From the NCBI GenBank assembly GCA_007135015.1, contig SLJS01000298.1, positions 1-9,923 of the forward strand: a DNA stretch of 9,923 nt, given 5' to 3'. The position numbers and the translations under genes were made by a program. The stretch's first letter is position 1. Every line of letters starts with the position of its first letter. This document shows, one piece after another, positions 1 through 6,872 of this stretch. Source of the stretch: Alcanivorax sp. (GTDB lineage Bacteria; Pseudomonadota; Gammaproteobacteria; Pseudomonadales; Alcanivoracaceae). A model generated the notes under the pieces. That model saw nothing but the letters and a program-made list of their open reading frames with translations. It made no database searches and was not told where the DNA came from.

Positions 1-50
1 GCAAGGGACGGGGCTTTTCGGGAATCCACTGGACTGTAAGGATAAGGTAC

Positions 51-56
51 AGGGAG
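51..56 (+). promoter_or_regulatory. Shine-Dalgarno AGGGAG deciding the mtgA start
   Basis: AGGGAG ends 5 nt before ATG 62. Its last base is the first base of an in-frame GTG at 56, which makes that GTG an unlikely start. Confidence 0.6.
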
Positions 57-61
57 TGCTC

Positions 62-817
62 ATGGCTGAACCGATCCGTTCTTCCGGTGCCAGGACGTCA
101 CGTGGCAGCAGGCTGTGGCGCATTTTTGTCTGGCTGCTCCGGCGAGTGCTTGTCTACGGCCTGCCCGTGGCGGTGGCCATCACGGTGCTGCTGGTACTTC
201 CGCTACGCTGGATTGATCCACCGATATCGTCGTTCATGCTGCAGACGCTGGCGAGCAGCCTGCGCGCCGGCGAGGAGGGCCGGATGCGCCATCAGTGGGT
301 GCCGCTCCAGCAGATCTCCCCGCATCTGCAGGTGGCGGCCATCACCGCCGAGGATCAACGTTTTCCGGACCACCGGGGTTTCGATACCGAAGCACTGCGT
401 GAGGCCGTGGCCGAGGCCATTGCGGGTGATCGCTTGCGCGGCGCGAGCACCATCAGCCAGCAGACCGCCAAGAATCTCTATCTCTGGCATGGCCGGTCCA
501 TGTTGCGAAAAGCAATGGAGGCCTGGTTCGTCGTCTGGATGGAACTGTTCTGGAGCAAGGAGAGAATACTGGAAGTCTATCTCAATATTGCCGAGTGGGA
601 TGACTCCCTTTATGGCGCCGAAGCGGCGGCGCGCCACTACTTCGGAAAATCCGCGGCGTCGCTGACTTCCGTCGAGGCAGCCCTGCTGGCGGCGGTACTG
701 CCCAACCCGCACCGGTTGCGCGTGGACAGGCCATCGAGTTATGTCCTGGAACGGCAGCTGTGGATACTCGCGCAGATGGAGTCGCTGGGAGGCGTACGGT
801 ATCTCGGGAATCTGTAA
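62..817 (+). CDS. mtgA: Monofunctional biosynthetic peptidoglycan transglycosylase (GT51)
   Basis: This enzyme polymerises lipid II into glycan strands at the periplasmic face of the inner membrane and has no transpeptidase domain. Counting from the ATG at 62 (251 aa; E. coli MtgA is about 240), a basic N-terminus precedes one membrane anchor at about residues 28-49. The GT51 motifs follow in order: EDQRFPDHRGFD with the presumed catalytic Glu97, GASTISQQTAKN (127-138), SKERILEVYLNIAEW (165-179) and EAALLAAVLPNP (205-216). The residues after NIAEW are DDSLYG, where relatives often have a G-x-G/Y-G pattern; this is a mild variant. I chose ATG 62 because AGGGAG (51-56) lies 5 nt upstream; a GTG at 56 in the same frame would overlap that site. 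The frame has no stop back to the left edge, so a longer N-terminus cannot be excluded formally. No promoter is visible in the 61 nt upstream, so it may be co-transcribed with a gene to the left. It is convergent with the next gene. Family assignment is very secure. Confidence 0.96.
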   Translation: MAEPIRSSGARTSRGSRLWRIFVWLLRRVLVYGLPVAVAITVLLVLPLRWIDPPISSFMLQTLASSLRAGEEGRMRHQWVPLQQISPHLQVAAITAEDQRFPDHRGFDTEALREAVAEAIAGDRLRGASTISQQTAKNLYLWHGRSMLRKAMEAWFVVWMELFWSKERILEVYLNIAEWDDSLYGAEAAARHYFGKSAASLTSVEAALLAAVLPNPHRLRVDRPSSYVLERQLWILAQMESLGGVRYLGNL

Positions 818-1005
818 AGCACAGGAGGTCCTGGCCGTCAGCGTTGCGCAATGACATGCCGTTACCCTGCACCCGGCCGGCGTTACCCGTCAGGGCTTCT
901 CCACCTTCATTGCATGGTGCCGCTATGCGCCTGAAATGACCGTCCAAATAAACTCCGGATGGACTGCCCTCGCCTGGTACGATCGTTGCCGCGCAGGCTC
1001 CTGGC

Positions 1006-1033
1006 ACCGGGAACACCTCGGGGTGTTCCCGGT
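1006..1033 (-). terminator. Perfect 12-bp hairpin between convergent genes
   Basis: ACCGGGAACACC (1006-1017) pairs perfectly with GGTGTTCCCGGT (1022-1033) around a TCGG tetraloop. It begins 11 nt beyond the stop codon of the minus-strand lipoprotein gene and lies 189 nt beyond the mtgA stop, so it is placed to end the lipoprotein transcript and perhaps both. Neither side has a proper run of T, so it is not a textbook intrinsic terminator. It could instead be an RNA 3'-end stabiliser or a block to read-through. Being symmetric, it works in either orientation; the minus strand is given because of proximity. Confidence 0.55.
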
Positions 1034-1043
1034 TGGTCCGGCA

Positions 1044-3443
1044 TCAGTGAAAGGAAACCGGGATGGCTGTTCCCGTTTCGGTAAGCCTTACCAGAGAGTC
1101 TGCATCACGCGGATCAGCGAAGTAGACCGTGCCCTGCGACGTCAGTGGCCTGCGCCAGCCGATCAGGGTCTCAGGGCCGTGGCTCTGTGCCCAGACTCCG
1201 GTGAGAGGGCCCCGGCCGCCATCGGGTTGGGTGGAAAAGTCCACGGTGTCGACGCTGGAATCGCCACTGGCGGGGCGAGCCCGAAACCGGTCCGTATCAT
1301 CAACCTCTTCAAAGTAGAACAGGAATTCCGCCTCGGGTCCTGATCGGAGTACCGTCCCGGAACGGGTGTGTCCCACCCATTCCGCTTCTTCCATTACAAG
1401 GGTTCCGTCTCCGGTGCCGGTTATTCTCACGGCACTGGCTTCTGTGCTCCGTGTTGTGCCGTTGTCGCGTTCGAAGAGATTGTAGAAAACCCAGCCCTCC
1501 GGAGCGGAAGGCGTCTGGTGGCGCTGGAAGGTAAAGAAAACCTGCTCGCCGTCGACCAGCGCTTCGCCTGTCGTGCTGCCGAGGTCAGCCTTGCGGATGA
1601 TCCGGTCCCCATCGTCCTGGTCCTGTTGATAGGCCCAGGCGAGTTGGCCACTGGCGGCGGTGACCATACCGGTCCCGAGGGGCGAACCCCATACGTCGTC
1701 AACCACAAACGCGTCGGCGCGCAGGTCGCTCGGGTCCAGGACCTGAACCTCAAGGAGGCGTCCGGAGCTCGCACTGCCGTCTTCCACATCGATGATGTAA
1801 AGCCTCTCGCTGACCGCCACGGCCTGCTCCGCTCTGGTGGTTGCGGGTTCCACCTGAGTGACCGATTCCATCAAATCCAGGCTGTCATTGTCACGATCGT
1901 GGATGCGCAGGAGGCCGTCGTGCTGGATTACCAGTCGCCGTCCGGGGCCGGCCCGGCCAAGGGGCTGGAATTGATCAACGCCCTGCACCAGTGGTGAGTC
2001 GGCGCTGATGTCACCCTGCAGATTGTGTCGCCGAATATCGCCGGTGCCTCCGCCGGGGGGCAGAACGTTACCGTCAAAGGTAAGCGCGCCTTCCAGTTCG
2101 CCGGAGGTGGCGCGTACCGGCACGGCCCAGTGCAACGAGAATTCCTGGCGGAAGGTGCCGTAATCGACCTCGTCAAGCAGTGTCACCGGCGCTACCGTAT
2201 CCTCGTCTCCGAGTCGTGCCATGCGCCAGGTGGTCCTGTTGCAGTCGCCCTCGTCATCGGCGCCCTCGCGGGGGGTCTGATAGGCAATGCGCGAGTTTTC
2301 CACGTCGGCGTAATCGTTGAGCACGATCGCCGCGCAGACCACCGTTGCATCCGATTCACTGGAAAAGCGCCGGGCATCGGGCTCCCCGCCGCCGGCACTG
2401 ACCCGGTACAAATGACCGTCCGGCGTGTTGTAGACCACTGCGTGGGCGCTGACCGTGCGCTCACTGCCGTTGAGCTCGCTTTCGAGTACGCCCAGGGGCA
2501 GGTTGGTCTCGTCCGGTTCGTACTGATTCCAGGTAACGGTGCCTTCCTGCTGGTCGGCGCGGAAATTCCCGGTGGCGCGGAAGAAGCTCTTGTCCGTGTC
2601 TGTACGCGCACGGGAGTTGTCCTGGGCCGCCGGCGAGACTGGAACAATGCCTGTTGGCTTGGCCTGGTCCGGGTCCAGGGCGTGGAGCCTCTTGACAGGG
2701 TTCTCGCTGTCTCCATCCGGAACAATGAAATACAGCAGCCGCTCGGCCTGGCTAAGGTCCGCAAGCACCGTAACATGCACGAAGGTGCTATCGGACTCTC
2801 CCAGGCTGGAAGTGGCTACGAGCCGAAAGCGGAACTCCCCGGCCGTGTCCGCCTCAAACGTTGCCTGGACTTCATTCGGATTGTCCAGATCAATATCCAC
2901 ACCCGAGGAGTCAGACTGGCTCCAGGAGTAGCTTTCGATCTCACCGCTGGTGGTGCTACTGGCGCTGGCGTCCAGGGTAACCGTGGCGCCCGACGTGATG
3001 GTCTGGTCGGCTCCTGCGTCCGCGGTGATGTCGCCAGGTTCGACCACGGTAATGGTGATGGTGTCCGAGTCGTTGTCGCCGTCTTCGTTGGTCACGGTGA
3101 GCTCGAATTCCAGCACGGCTTCCGTCTCCGGTGAAACAAAGAGCCGCTCCGAAGGCCATTGTGGGTCCTCGAGCAGCGTGACATCGGGGCCATCCAGTTG
3201 CTCCCATTTCCACTCGACAATGAACGCGCCGCCACTGGCACCGCCGGACAGGAAAACATCGCTTCCGGTAGTTACCGTCTGGTCGTCTCCGGCATGGGCG
3301 GTCACGGAGCTGCCACCGTTGCTGCTGCTACTGCCACTGCTGCTGCCTCCGCACCCGGTGCCGATCAGTGCCAGTGCGGCGACAATAAGCGATGCCGGCA
3401 GTGCGAAGCGCCCGCCTGAGTGGTTCTCTTTCCTTGTGAACAT
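1044..3443 (-). CDS. Large predicted lipoprotein with two PKD/Ig-like domains and an unassigned C-terminal region
   Basis: The product is 799 aa from the ATG at 3443. A basic, polar start (MFTRKENHSGGR) is followed by a hydrophobic stretch at about residues 15-27 and then GTG-Cys31, read as a lipoprotein signal. Ile sits at -4 rather than -3, so the lipobox is imperfect, and Gly at +2 would favour the outer membrane. A Gly/Ser linker (32-46) follows. Two related beta-sandwich modules come next, at about 48-134 and 139-227. Each opens with A(H/D)AGxDQT(V/I)T(T/S)G and ends in a T-ITV or VHVTV strand, as in PKD/REJ-like domains. The remaining 570 residues show recurring short strands such as LLYFIVPDG, HLYRVSAGG, RLYIIDVEDG and GTVYFADP. 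These are compatible with a beta-propeller-like fold, but I recognise no catalytic motif. An upstream in-frame ATG at 3551 is rejected because the signal sequence would be internal and AGGGGA lies 5 nt before 3443. The gene diverges from the exporter operon. The function is unknown; surface adhesion or ligand display is only a guess. Confidence 0.85.
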   Translation of the reverse strand: MFTRKENHSGGRFALPASLIVAALALIGTGCGGSSSGSSSSNGGSSVTAHAGDDQTVTTGSDVFLSGGASGGAFIVEWKWEQLDGPDVTLLEDPQWPSERLFVSPETEAVLEFELTVTNEDGDNDSDTITITVVEPGDITADAGADQTITSGATVTLDASASSTTSGEIESYSWSQSDSSGVDIDLDNPNEVQATFEADTAGEFRFRLVATSSLGESDSTFVHVTVLADLSQAERLLYFIVPDGDSENPVKRLHALDPDQAKPTGIVPVSPAAQDNSRARTDTDKSFFRATGNFRADQQEGTVTWNQYEPDETNLPLGVLESELNGSERTVSAHAVVYNTPDGHLYRVSAGGGEPDARRFSSESDATVVCAAIVLNDYADVENSRIAYQTPREGADDEGDCNRTTWRMARLGDEDTVAPVTLLDEVDYGTFRQEFSLHWAVPVRATSGELEGALTFDGNVLPPGGGTGDIRRHNLQGDISADSPLVQGVDQFQPLGRAGPGRRLVIQHDGLLRIHDRDNDSLDLMESVTQVEPATTRAEQAVAVSERLYIIDVEDGSASSGRLLEVQVLDPSDLRADAFVVDDVWGSPLGTGMVTAASGQLAWAYQQDQDDGDRIIRKADLGSTTGEALVDGEQVFFTFQRHQTPSAPEGWVFYNLFERDNGTTRSTEASAVRITGTGDGTLVMEEAEWVGHTRSGTVLRSGPEAEFLFYFEEVDDTDRFRARPASGDSSVDTVDFSTQPDGGRGPLTGVWAQSHGPETLIGWRRPLTSQGTVYFADPRDADSLVRLTETGTAIPVSFH
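3318..3350 (-). repeat. Degenerate TGC/AGC-type triplet tract coding the Gly/Ser linker
   Basis: The plus strand is an imperfect run of GCT/ACT/GCC triplets immediately after the codon for the putative lipidated Cys31. On the coding strand it gives alternating Ser and Gly codons, forming a flexible tether between the membrane anchor and the first beta-sandwich domain. Such tracts can change length by slippage; whether this one does is not visible here. Confidence 0.6.
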
Positions 3444-3448
3444 CGGGT

Positions 3449-3454
3449 TCCCCT
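3449..3454 (-). promoter_or_regulatory. Shine-Dalgarno AGGGGA deciding the lipoprotein start
   Basis: On the minus strand AGGGGA precedes the ATG at 3443 by 5 nt. It supports the short start, which puts the signal sequence at the N-terminus. Confidence 0.65.
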
Positions 3455-3701
3455 GTCTGTTCCGTATTGTGTCGTGTATGGAGTGCTGTCCGTCGGTAGG
3501 GAGTGGCACAGGAATGAAAGAAATGGTGTCCCCACAAGCTATCTCTAACACGGGGGACCTTACGAATCGCTTACAGAATGCATGCCGATTCAGGCGGTTC
3601 TGCTAACGCATTGATTCAATAGGAATTAAAGAAGGTGCGTCTGACAGATGGTATCCCGTGAAGGTCGAAAAAGTCTGTATTGCTTCTTCCTTCCTCGCAC
3701 T

Positions 3702-3713
3702 TGACTTGAGTCA
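3702..3713. promoter_or_regulatory. Inverted repeat TGACT-TG-AGTCA, candidate operator
   Basis: Two perfect 5-nt arms flank a 2-nt centre. The site ends 19 nt before the TG of the extended -10 candidate, so it covers roughly the -35 area of the exporter promoter. The arms are short and could be chance; the position is what makes it a candidate binding site for a dimeric regulator. No regulator gene lies in the window. Confidence 0.35.
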
Positions 3714-3732
3714 GGCAGCGGTAATCCAGGAT

Positions 3733-3741
3733 TGTTATAGT
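3733..3741 (+). promoter_or_regulatory. Extended -10 promoter candidate for the exporter operon
   Basis: TG-T-TATAGT matches the extended -10 pattern TG-n-TATAAT with one mismatch in the hexamer. No good -35 lies 16-18 nt upstream, which extended -10 promoters tolerate. A start around 3748 would give a leader of about 23 nt containing the AGGGAG ribosome site (3757-3762), 8 nt before ATG 3771. Confidence 0.5.
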
Positions 3742-3770
3742 CGGGTTCCGTATAACAGGGAGCATGACCA

Positions 3771-4508
3771 ATGGGACAGGCTGAAGTCCCCGCCCGGGAC
3801 GGCGGGGAAGTGGTCTTCGCCGCTCGCGGGGTCACCAAGGTCTACACCATGGGGGAGGTTGAGATTCACGCCCTGCGGGGCGTGGACCTGGACCTGTACG
3901 CGGGCGAGCTGAGCGTGATGCTGGGTGCGTCCGGTTCGGGCAAGTCCACGCTGCTGAACATTCTCGGCGGGCTCGACAGTGCCTCCGGCGGAGAGGTTCG
4001 CTACGGGGGGCAGAACCTTGTGCGCGCCACGGATCGTGCCCTGACCACCTTTCGGCGGCACCATGTGGGGTTTGTATTCCAGTTCTATAACCTGATATCG
4101 AGCCTGACTGCCCGCGAGAATGTAGCCATTGTCACCGAGATCAGCCGTGACCCCATGTCCCCGGAAGAAGCGCTGGCGCTGGTGGGGCTTGAAGGGCGCA
4201 TGGATCATTTCCCTTCCCAGCTTTCCGGTGGCGAGCAACAGCGCGTGGCCATCGCCCGGGCCATTGCCAAGCGCCCGGCGGTGCTGATGTGCGATGAGCC
4301 CACCGGAGCACTGGACTCAAGGACAGGCGTGCGGGTGCTCGAGGCCCTTGAGCACGCCAACCGGGAGCTGGGCACCACCACCGTGGTCATTACCCATAAC
4401 GTGGTGATCGGCGAAATGGCCGACCGGGTCATTCACCTCAGTGACGGCCGTGTTGCCAGTATTGATCTCAACGATACCCGGAAATCCCCGAGCGAGCTGC
4501 ACTGGTGA
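3771..4508 (+). CDS. ABC transporter ATP-binding protein, MacB/LolD type
   Basis: This 245-aa protein is the cytoplasmic motor of an exporter and hydrolyses ATP as a dimer under the permease encoded next. All nucleotide-binding motifs are intact: Walker A GASGSGKST (52-60), Q-loop Gln104 in FVFQFYNL, signature LSGGE (151-155), Walker B VLMCDE (171-176) with catalytic Glu176, D-loop ALD (180-182) and H-loop His209. The spacing and the sequence DEPTGALD place it in the MacB/LolD/FtsE-like class. These ATPases power mechanotransmission by FtsX-type permeases rather than classical import. The start is supported by AGGGAG (3757-3762) 8 nt upstream; an ATG at 3764 is in another frame. The stop TGA overlaps the GTG start of the permease, indicating translational coupling. 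The substrate cannot be read from this subunit. Confidence 0.96.
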   Translation: MGQAEVPARDGGEVVFAARGVTKVYTMGEVEIHALRGVDLDLYAGELSVMLGASGSGKSTLLNILGGLDSASGGEVRYGGQNLVRATDRALTTFRRHHVGFVFQFYNLISSLTARENVAIVTEISRDPMSPEEALALVGLEGRMDHFPSQLSGGEQQRVAIARAIAKRPAVLMCDEPTGALDSRTGVRVLEALEHANRELGTTTVVITHNVVIGEMADRVIHLSDGRVASIDLNDTRKSPSELHW

Positions 4509-6868
4509 GAACGCTTCATCGCAAGTTGCTGCGTGACATGGTCTCTCTCAGGGGTCAGGTGACCGCCATTGCCGTGGTAATTGCCGCTGGCGTGATGACG
4601 CTGGTCATGGCGGTGACCACACTTGATGCGATCTCCCTTTCCAAGGACCGTTTCTATACGGACTATCGCTTTGCCCGGGTTTTCGTGGACCTAAAGCGCG
4701 CACCGGAGGGCCTGGTCGAAAGAGTGCGTGATATTGCCGGGGTCAACCAGGTCCAGACCCGTGTGCAGGCGCCGGTACGCCTGGAGGTGCCCGGCTATGA
4801 GGACCCTGTTCGCGGGCAACTGCTCTCTATTCCCGATGGTTCCCAGCCCGACGTGAATCGGCTGCATGTGCGCGAGGGTGCGCTTCCGGAATCGGGGCGT
4901 TCCGATCAGGTGGTCATCAGCGAGCCCTTTGCGCAGGCGCATGGTCTGCGTGCCGGGGACCAGCTCCGGGCGATTATCAACGGCCGTCTGCAGACCCTGA
5001 CCATAAGCGGCGTGGTGCTCTCGCCGGAGTTCGTCTACCAGATCGGCCCGGCGGATCTTCTGCCGGACTATGAGCGCTTTGGTGTGCTGTGGATGAACCG
5101 TCGCGCCCTGGCTGCCGCCTTTGACATGGACGGTGCCTTCAACAATCTGGTGCTCACTCTGCAGGCGGGTGCCGCAGCGGGGCCGGTCATCGAAGCGCTG
5201 GACCAGTTGCTCGCCCCCTATGGAGGCGTGGGAGCCCATGACCGGGACGAGCAGATGTCGCACCGTTTTCTCAGTGACGAGCTCGACCAGCTGCGGGTGA
5301 TGGCCGTGGTGCTGCCGGTGATTTTCCTGGGCGTCGCTGCCTTTCTGCTCAATATACTGATGGCGAGGATTATCAATACCCAGCGTCAGCAGGTGGCCGT
5401 GCTCAAGGCATTCGGATATGGCAACCGCGATATTTCCTTTCACTACGGACTGCTCACCGGGCTGATCGTGCTGATCGGTAGTGTGGCGGGCGTAGGCCTG
5501 GGTGCCTGGGCGGCGGATGCGCTGGCGGTGATCTACATGGAGTACTTCCGCTTTCCCGAGGCCAGTTTCCGTGTCCAGCCCCGGGTGGTGGTTCTGGGTA
5601 TTGTCGTTGCCGGTGCCGCCGCCGGACTGGGCACCTTCCGGGCCGTGCGGCGTGCTGTTGCCCTGCCCCCGGCGGAGGCCATGCGTCCGCCAGCGCCGGA
5701 GGTCTTTCACCAGGGCTGGCTGGAGCGCTCGCGCCTGGGGCGGCTGCTTGACCAGCCGGGGCGAATCATCGTGCGCAACCTTGCTCGCCATCGGTTCAAG
5801 GCGGTTTCCTCGGTGCTGGGTATTGCCATGTCCGCAGCGCTGCTGCTGGTGGGCGCTTCCCAGTTCCGTGCCATCGATGAACTGATTGATACCCAGTACC
5901 GGCTGGTGCAGAAGATGGACATTACGGTGCACTTTACCGACCCGGCCCCGGCCCGCGCGGCGGCCGAACTGTGGAGCCAGCCCGGCGTGCAGTATGTGGA
6001 GACCTACCGCAATGTTCCCGTGCGTCTCGCCAGCGGTCGCCGAAACTATCGTACCGCCATCCAGGGCATGGATGCCGCGCCGCGCCTGCGGGGGCTCATT
6101 GATGAGGGGCATCGTGATCTGACGCTGCCCCCGGAAGGGCTGGTACTGACCGATTATCTTGCTGCCCATCTGGGTGTGCGGCCCGGGGACTCGATCTCCG
6201 TGGAAATCATGGAAGGAAGCCGCCGAACCCTGACGGTGGAGGTCGCTGCCACGGTGAGCGAGCCCCTGGGGGTCAGCGCCTACATGGAGCGTCATGCGCT
6301 TAACCGCATGCTGCGCGAAGGGCCGACCATCTCCGGTGCCTGGATGCTGACTGATGAAGGCACCCAGGACCAGCTCTTTGACCGACTCTGGGAGGTGCCG
6401 CGAGTGGCGGGGATCGGCATGGTCAGCGAGTCAGCGCGACAGATCCGGGATTATATTCAGGACACGGTGCTGGTCATGATGGGGGTCCTTCTGGTGCTGG
6501 CCGGGACCATTACGTTTGCCGTGGTCTACAACAACGCGCGCATTGCCTTTTCCGAGCGCGCGCGGGAACTGGCCACTTTGCGTGTGCTGGGCTTCCGGCG
6601 TGGAGAGATCGCCTGGATTCTGATCGGCGAAATTGCCTTGCTGACTCTTCTGGCGATACCGCTGGGCTGGCTGATTGGCACCGTGCTGGCGTTGTGGCTC
6701 AACCTCGCCATGAGTACGGACCTGTATCGCATACCCTTTGTCATTACGCACCAGACCTATGCATTTTCCACCCTGGGCGTGGTGGCGGCGGCCTCGCTGT
6801 CGATGCTGCTGATTGCCCGGCGGCTGCATCGTCTGGACTTACTTTCGGCGTTGAAAACAGTAGAGTAG
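4505..6868 (+). CDS. ABC transporter permease with duplicated FtsX-type modules
   Basis: This 787-aa inner-membrane protein pairs with the preceding ATPase. It has two similar halves. Each has a leading membrane helix (about 18-40 and 433-453), a large periplasmic domain (about 45-262 and 460-648) and a three-helix FtsX block (265-290, 315-345, 360-380; then 653-677, 700-735, 753-773), giving about eight transmembrane segments. The blocks show typical features: NTQRQQVAVLKAFGYG (291-306) and the matching ERARELATLRVLGFRRGE (684-701) after the first helix of each block. One chain therefore supplies what MacB or LolC/E supply as two subunits. The GTG start at 4505 overlaps the ATPase stop by 4 nt. 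It is preferred because the N-terminus RTLHRKLLRD, before the first helix, looks like the usual start in this family. By family knowledge it takes substrate from the inner membrane or periplasm; the cargo is unknown. Confidence 0.94.
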   Translation: MRTLHRKLLRDMVSLRGQVTAIAVVIAAGVMTLVMAVTTLDAISLSKDRFYTDYRFARVFVDLKRAPEGLVERVRDIAGVNQVQTRVQAPVRLEVPGYEDPVRGQLLSIPDGSQPDVNRLHVREGALPESGRSDQVVISEPFAQAHGLRAGDQLRAIINGRLQTLTISGVVLSPEFVYQIGPADLLPDYERFGVLWMNRRALAAAFDMDGAFNNLVLTLQAGAAAGPVIEALDQLLAPYGGVGAHDRDEQMSHRFLSDELDQLRVMAVVLPVIFLGVAAFLLNILMARIINTQRQQVAVLKAFGYGNRDISFHYGLLTGLIVLIGSVAGVGLGAWAADALAVIYMEYFRFPEASFRVQPRVVVLGIVVAGAAAGLGTFRAVRRAVALPPAEAMRPPAPEVFHQGWLERSRLGRLLDQPGRIIVRNLARHRFKAVSSVLGIAMSAALLLVGASQFRAIDELIDTQYRLVQKMDITVHFTDPAPARAAAELWSQPGVQYVETYRNVPVRLASGRRNYRTAIQGMDAAPRLRGLIDEGHRDLTLPPEGLVLTDYLAAHLGVRPGDSISVEIMEGSRRTLTVEVAATVSEPLGVSAYMERHALNRMLREGPTISGAWMLTDEGTQDQLFDRLWEVPRVAGIGMVSESARQIRDYIQDTVLVMMGVLLVLAGTITFAVVYNNARIAFSERARELATLRVLGFRRGEIAWILIGEIALLTLLAIPLGWLIGTVLALWLNLAMSTDLYRIPFVITHQTYAFSTLGVVAAASLSMLLIARRLHRLDLLSALKTVE

Positions 6869-6872
6869 AGCC

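Larger units (their letters stand above)
3444..3770. other. Divergent intergenic region (327 nt)
   Basis: This region lies between the minus-strand lipoprotein gene and the plus-strand exporter operon. It is more AT-rich than its surroundings, especially around 3600-3640. Besides the extended -10 (3733-3741) and the inverted repeat (3702-3713), it has a second small inverted repeat, ATTGA-T-TCAAT (3610-3620), and GATTCA occurs twice (3587 and 3613). I found no confident -10/-35 pair facing the lipoprotein gene. I found no small gene with a convincing ribosome site. The long distance from the lipoprotein start would allow a long leader. Confidence 0.6.

Noticed and set aside
1..39. Twelve open codons ending in TAA just before mtgA, possibly the tail of an upstream gene
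   Set aside because: Far too short to identify or to tell from chance; another frame is also open to the edge.
936..1343. Plus-strand open frame spanning the convergent junction
   Set aside because: It runs through the hairpin and the end of the minus-strand gene; no ribosome site, no motif.
2025..3134. Long plus-strand open frame of 369 codons opposite the large lipoprotein gene
   Set aside because: It is the antisense shadow of a GC-rich gene with a clear signal sequence and domains; the translation shows no family features.
4691..6295. Minus-strand open frame of 534 codons opposite the permease
   Set aside because: Low-complexity His/Gln/Arg-rich translation, entirely opposite a well-supported membrane protein.
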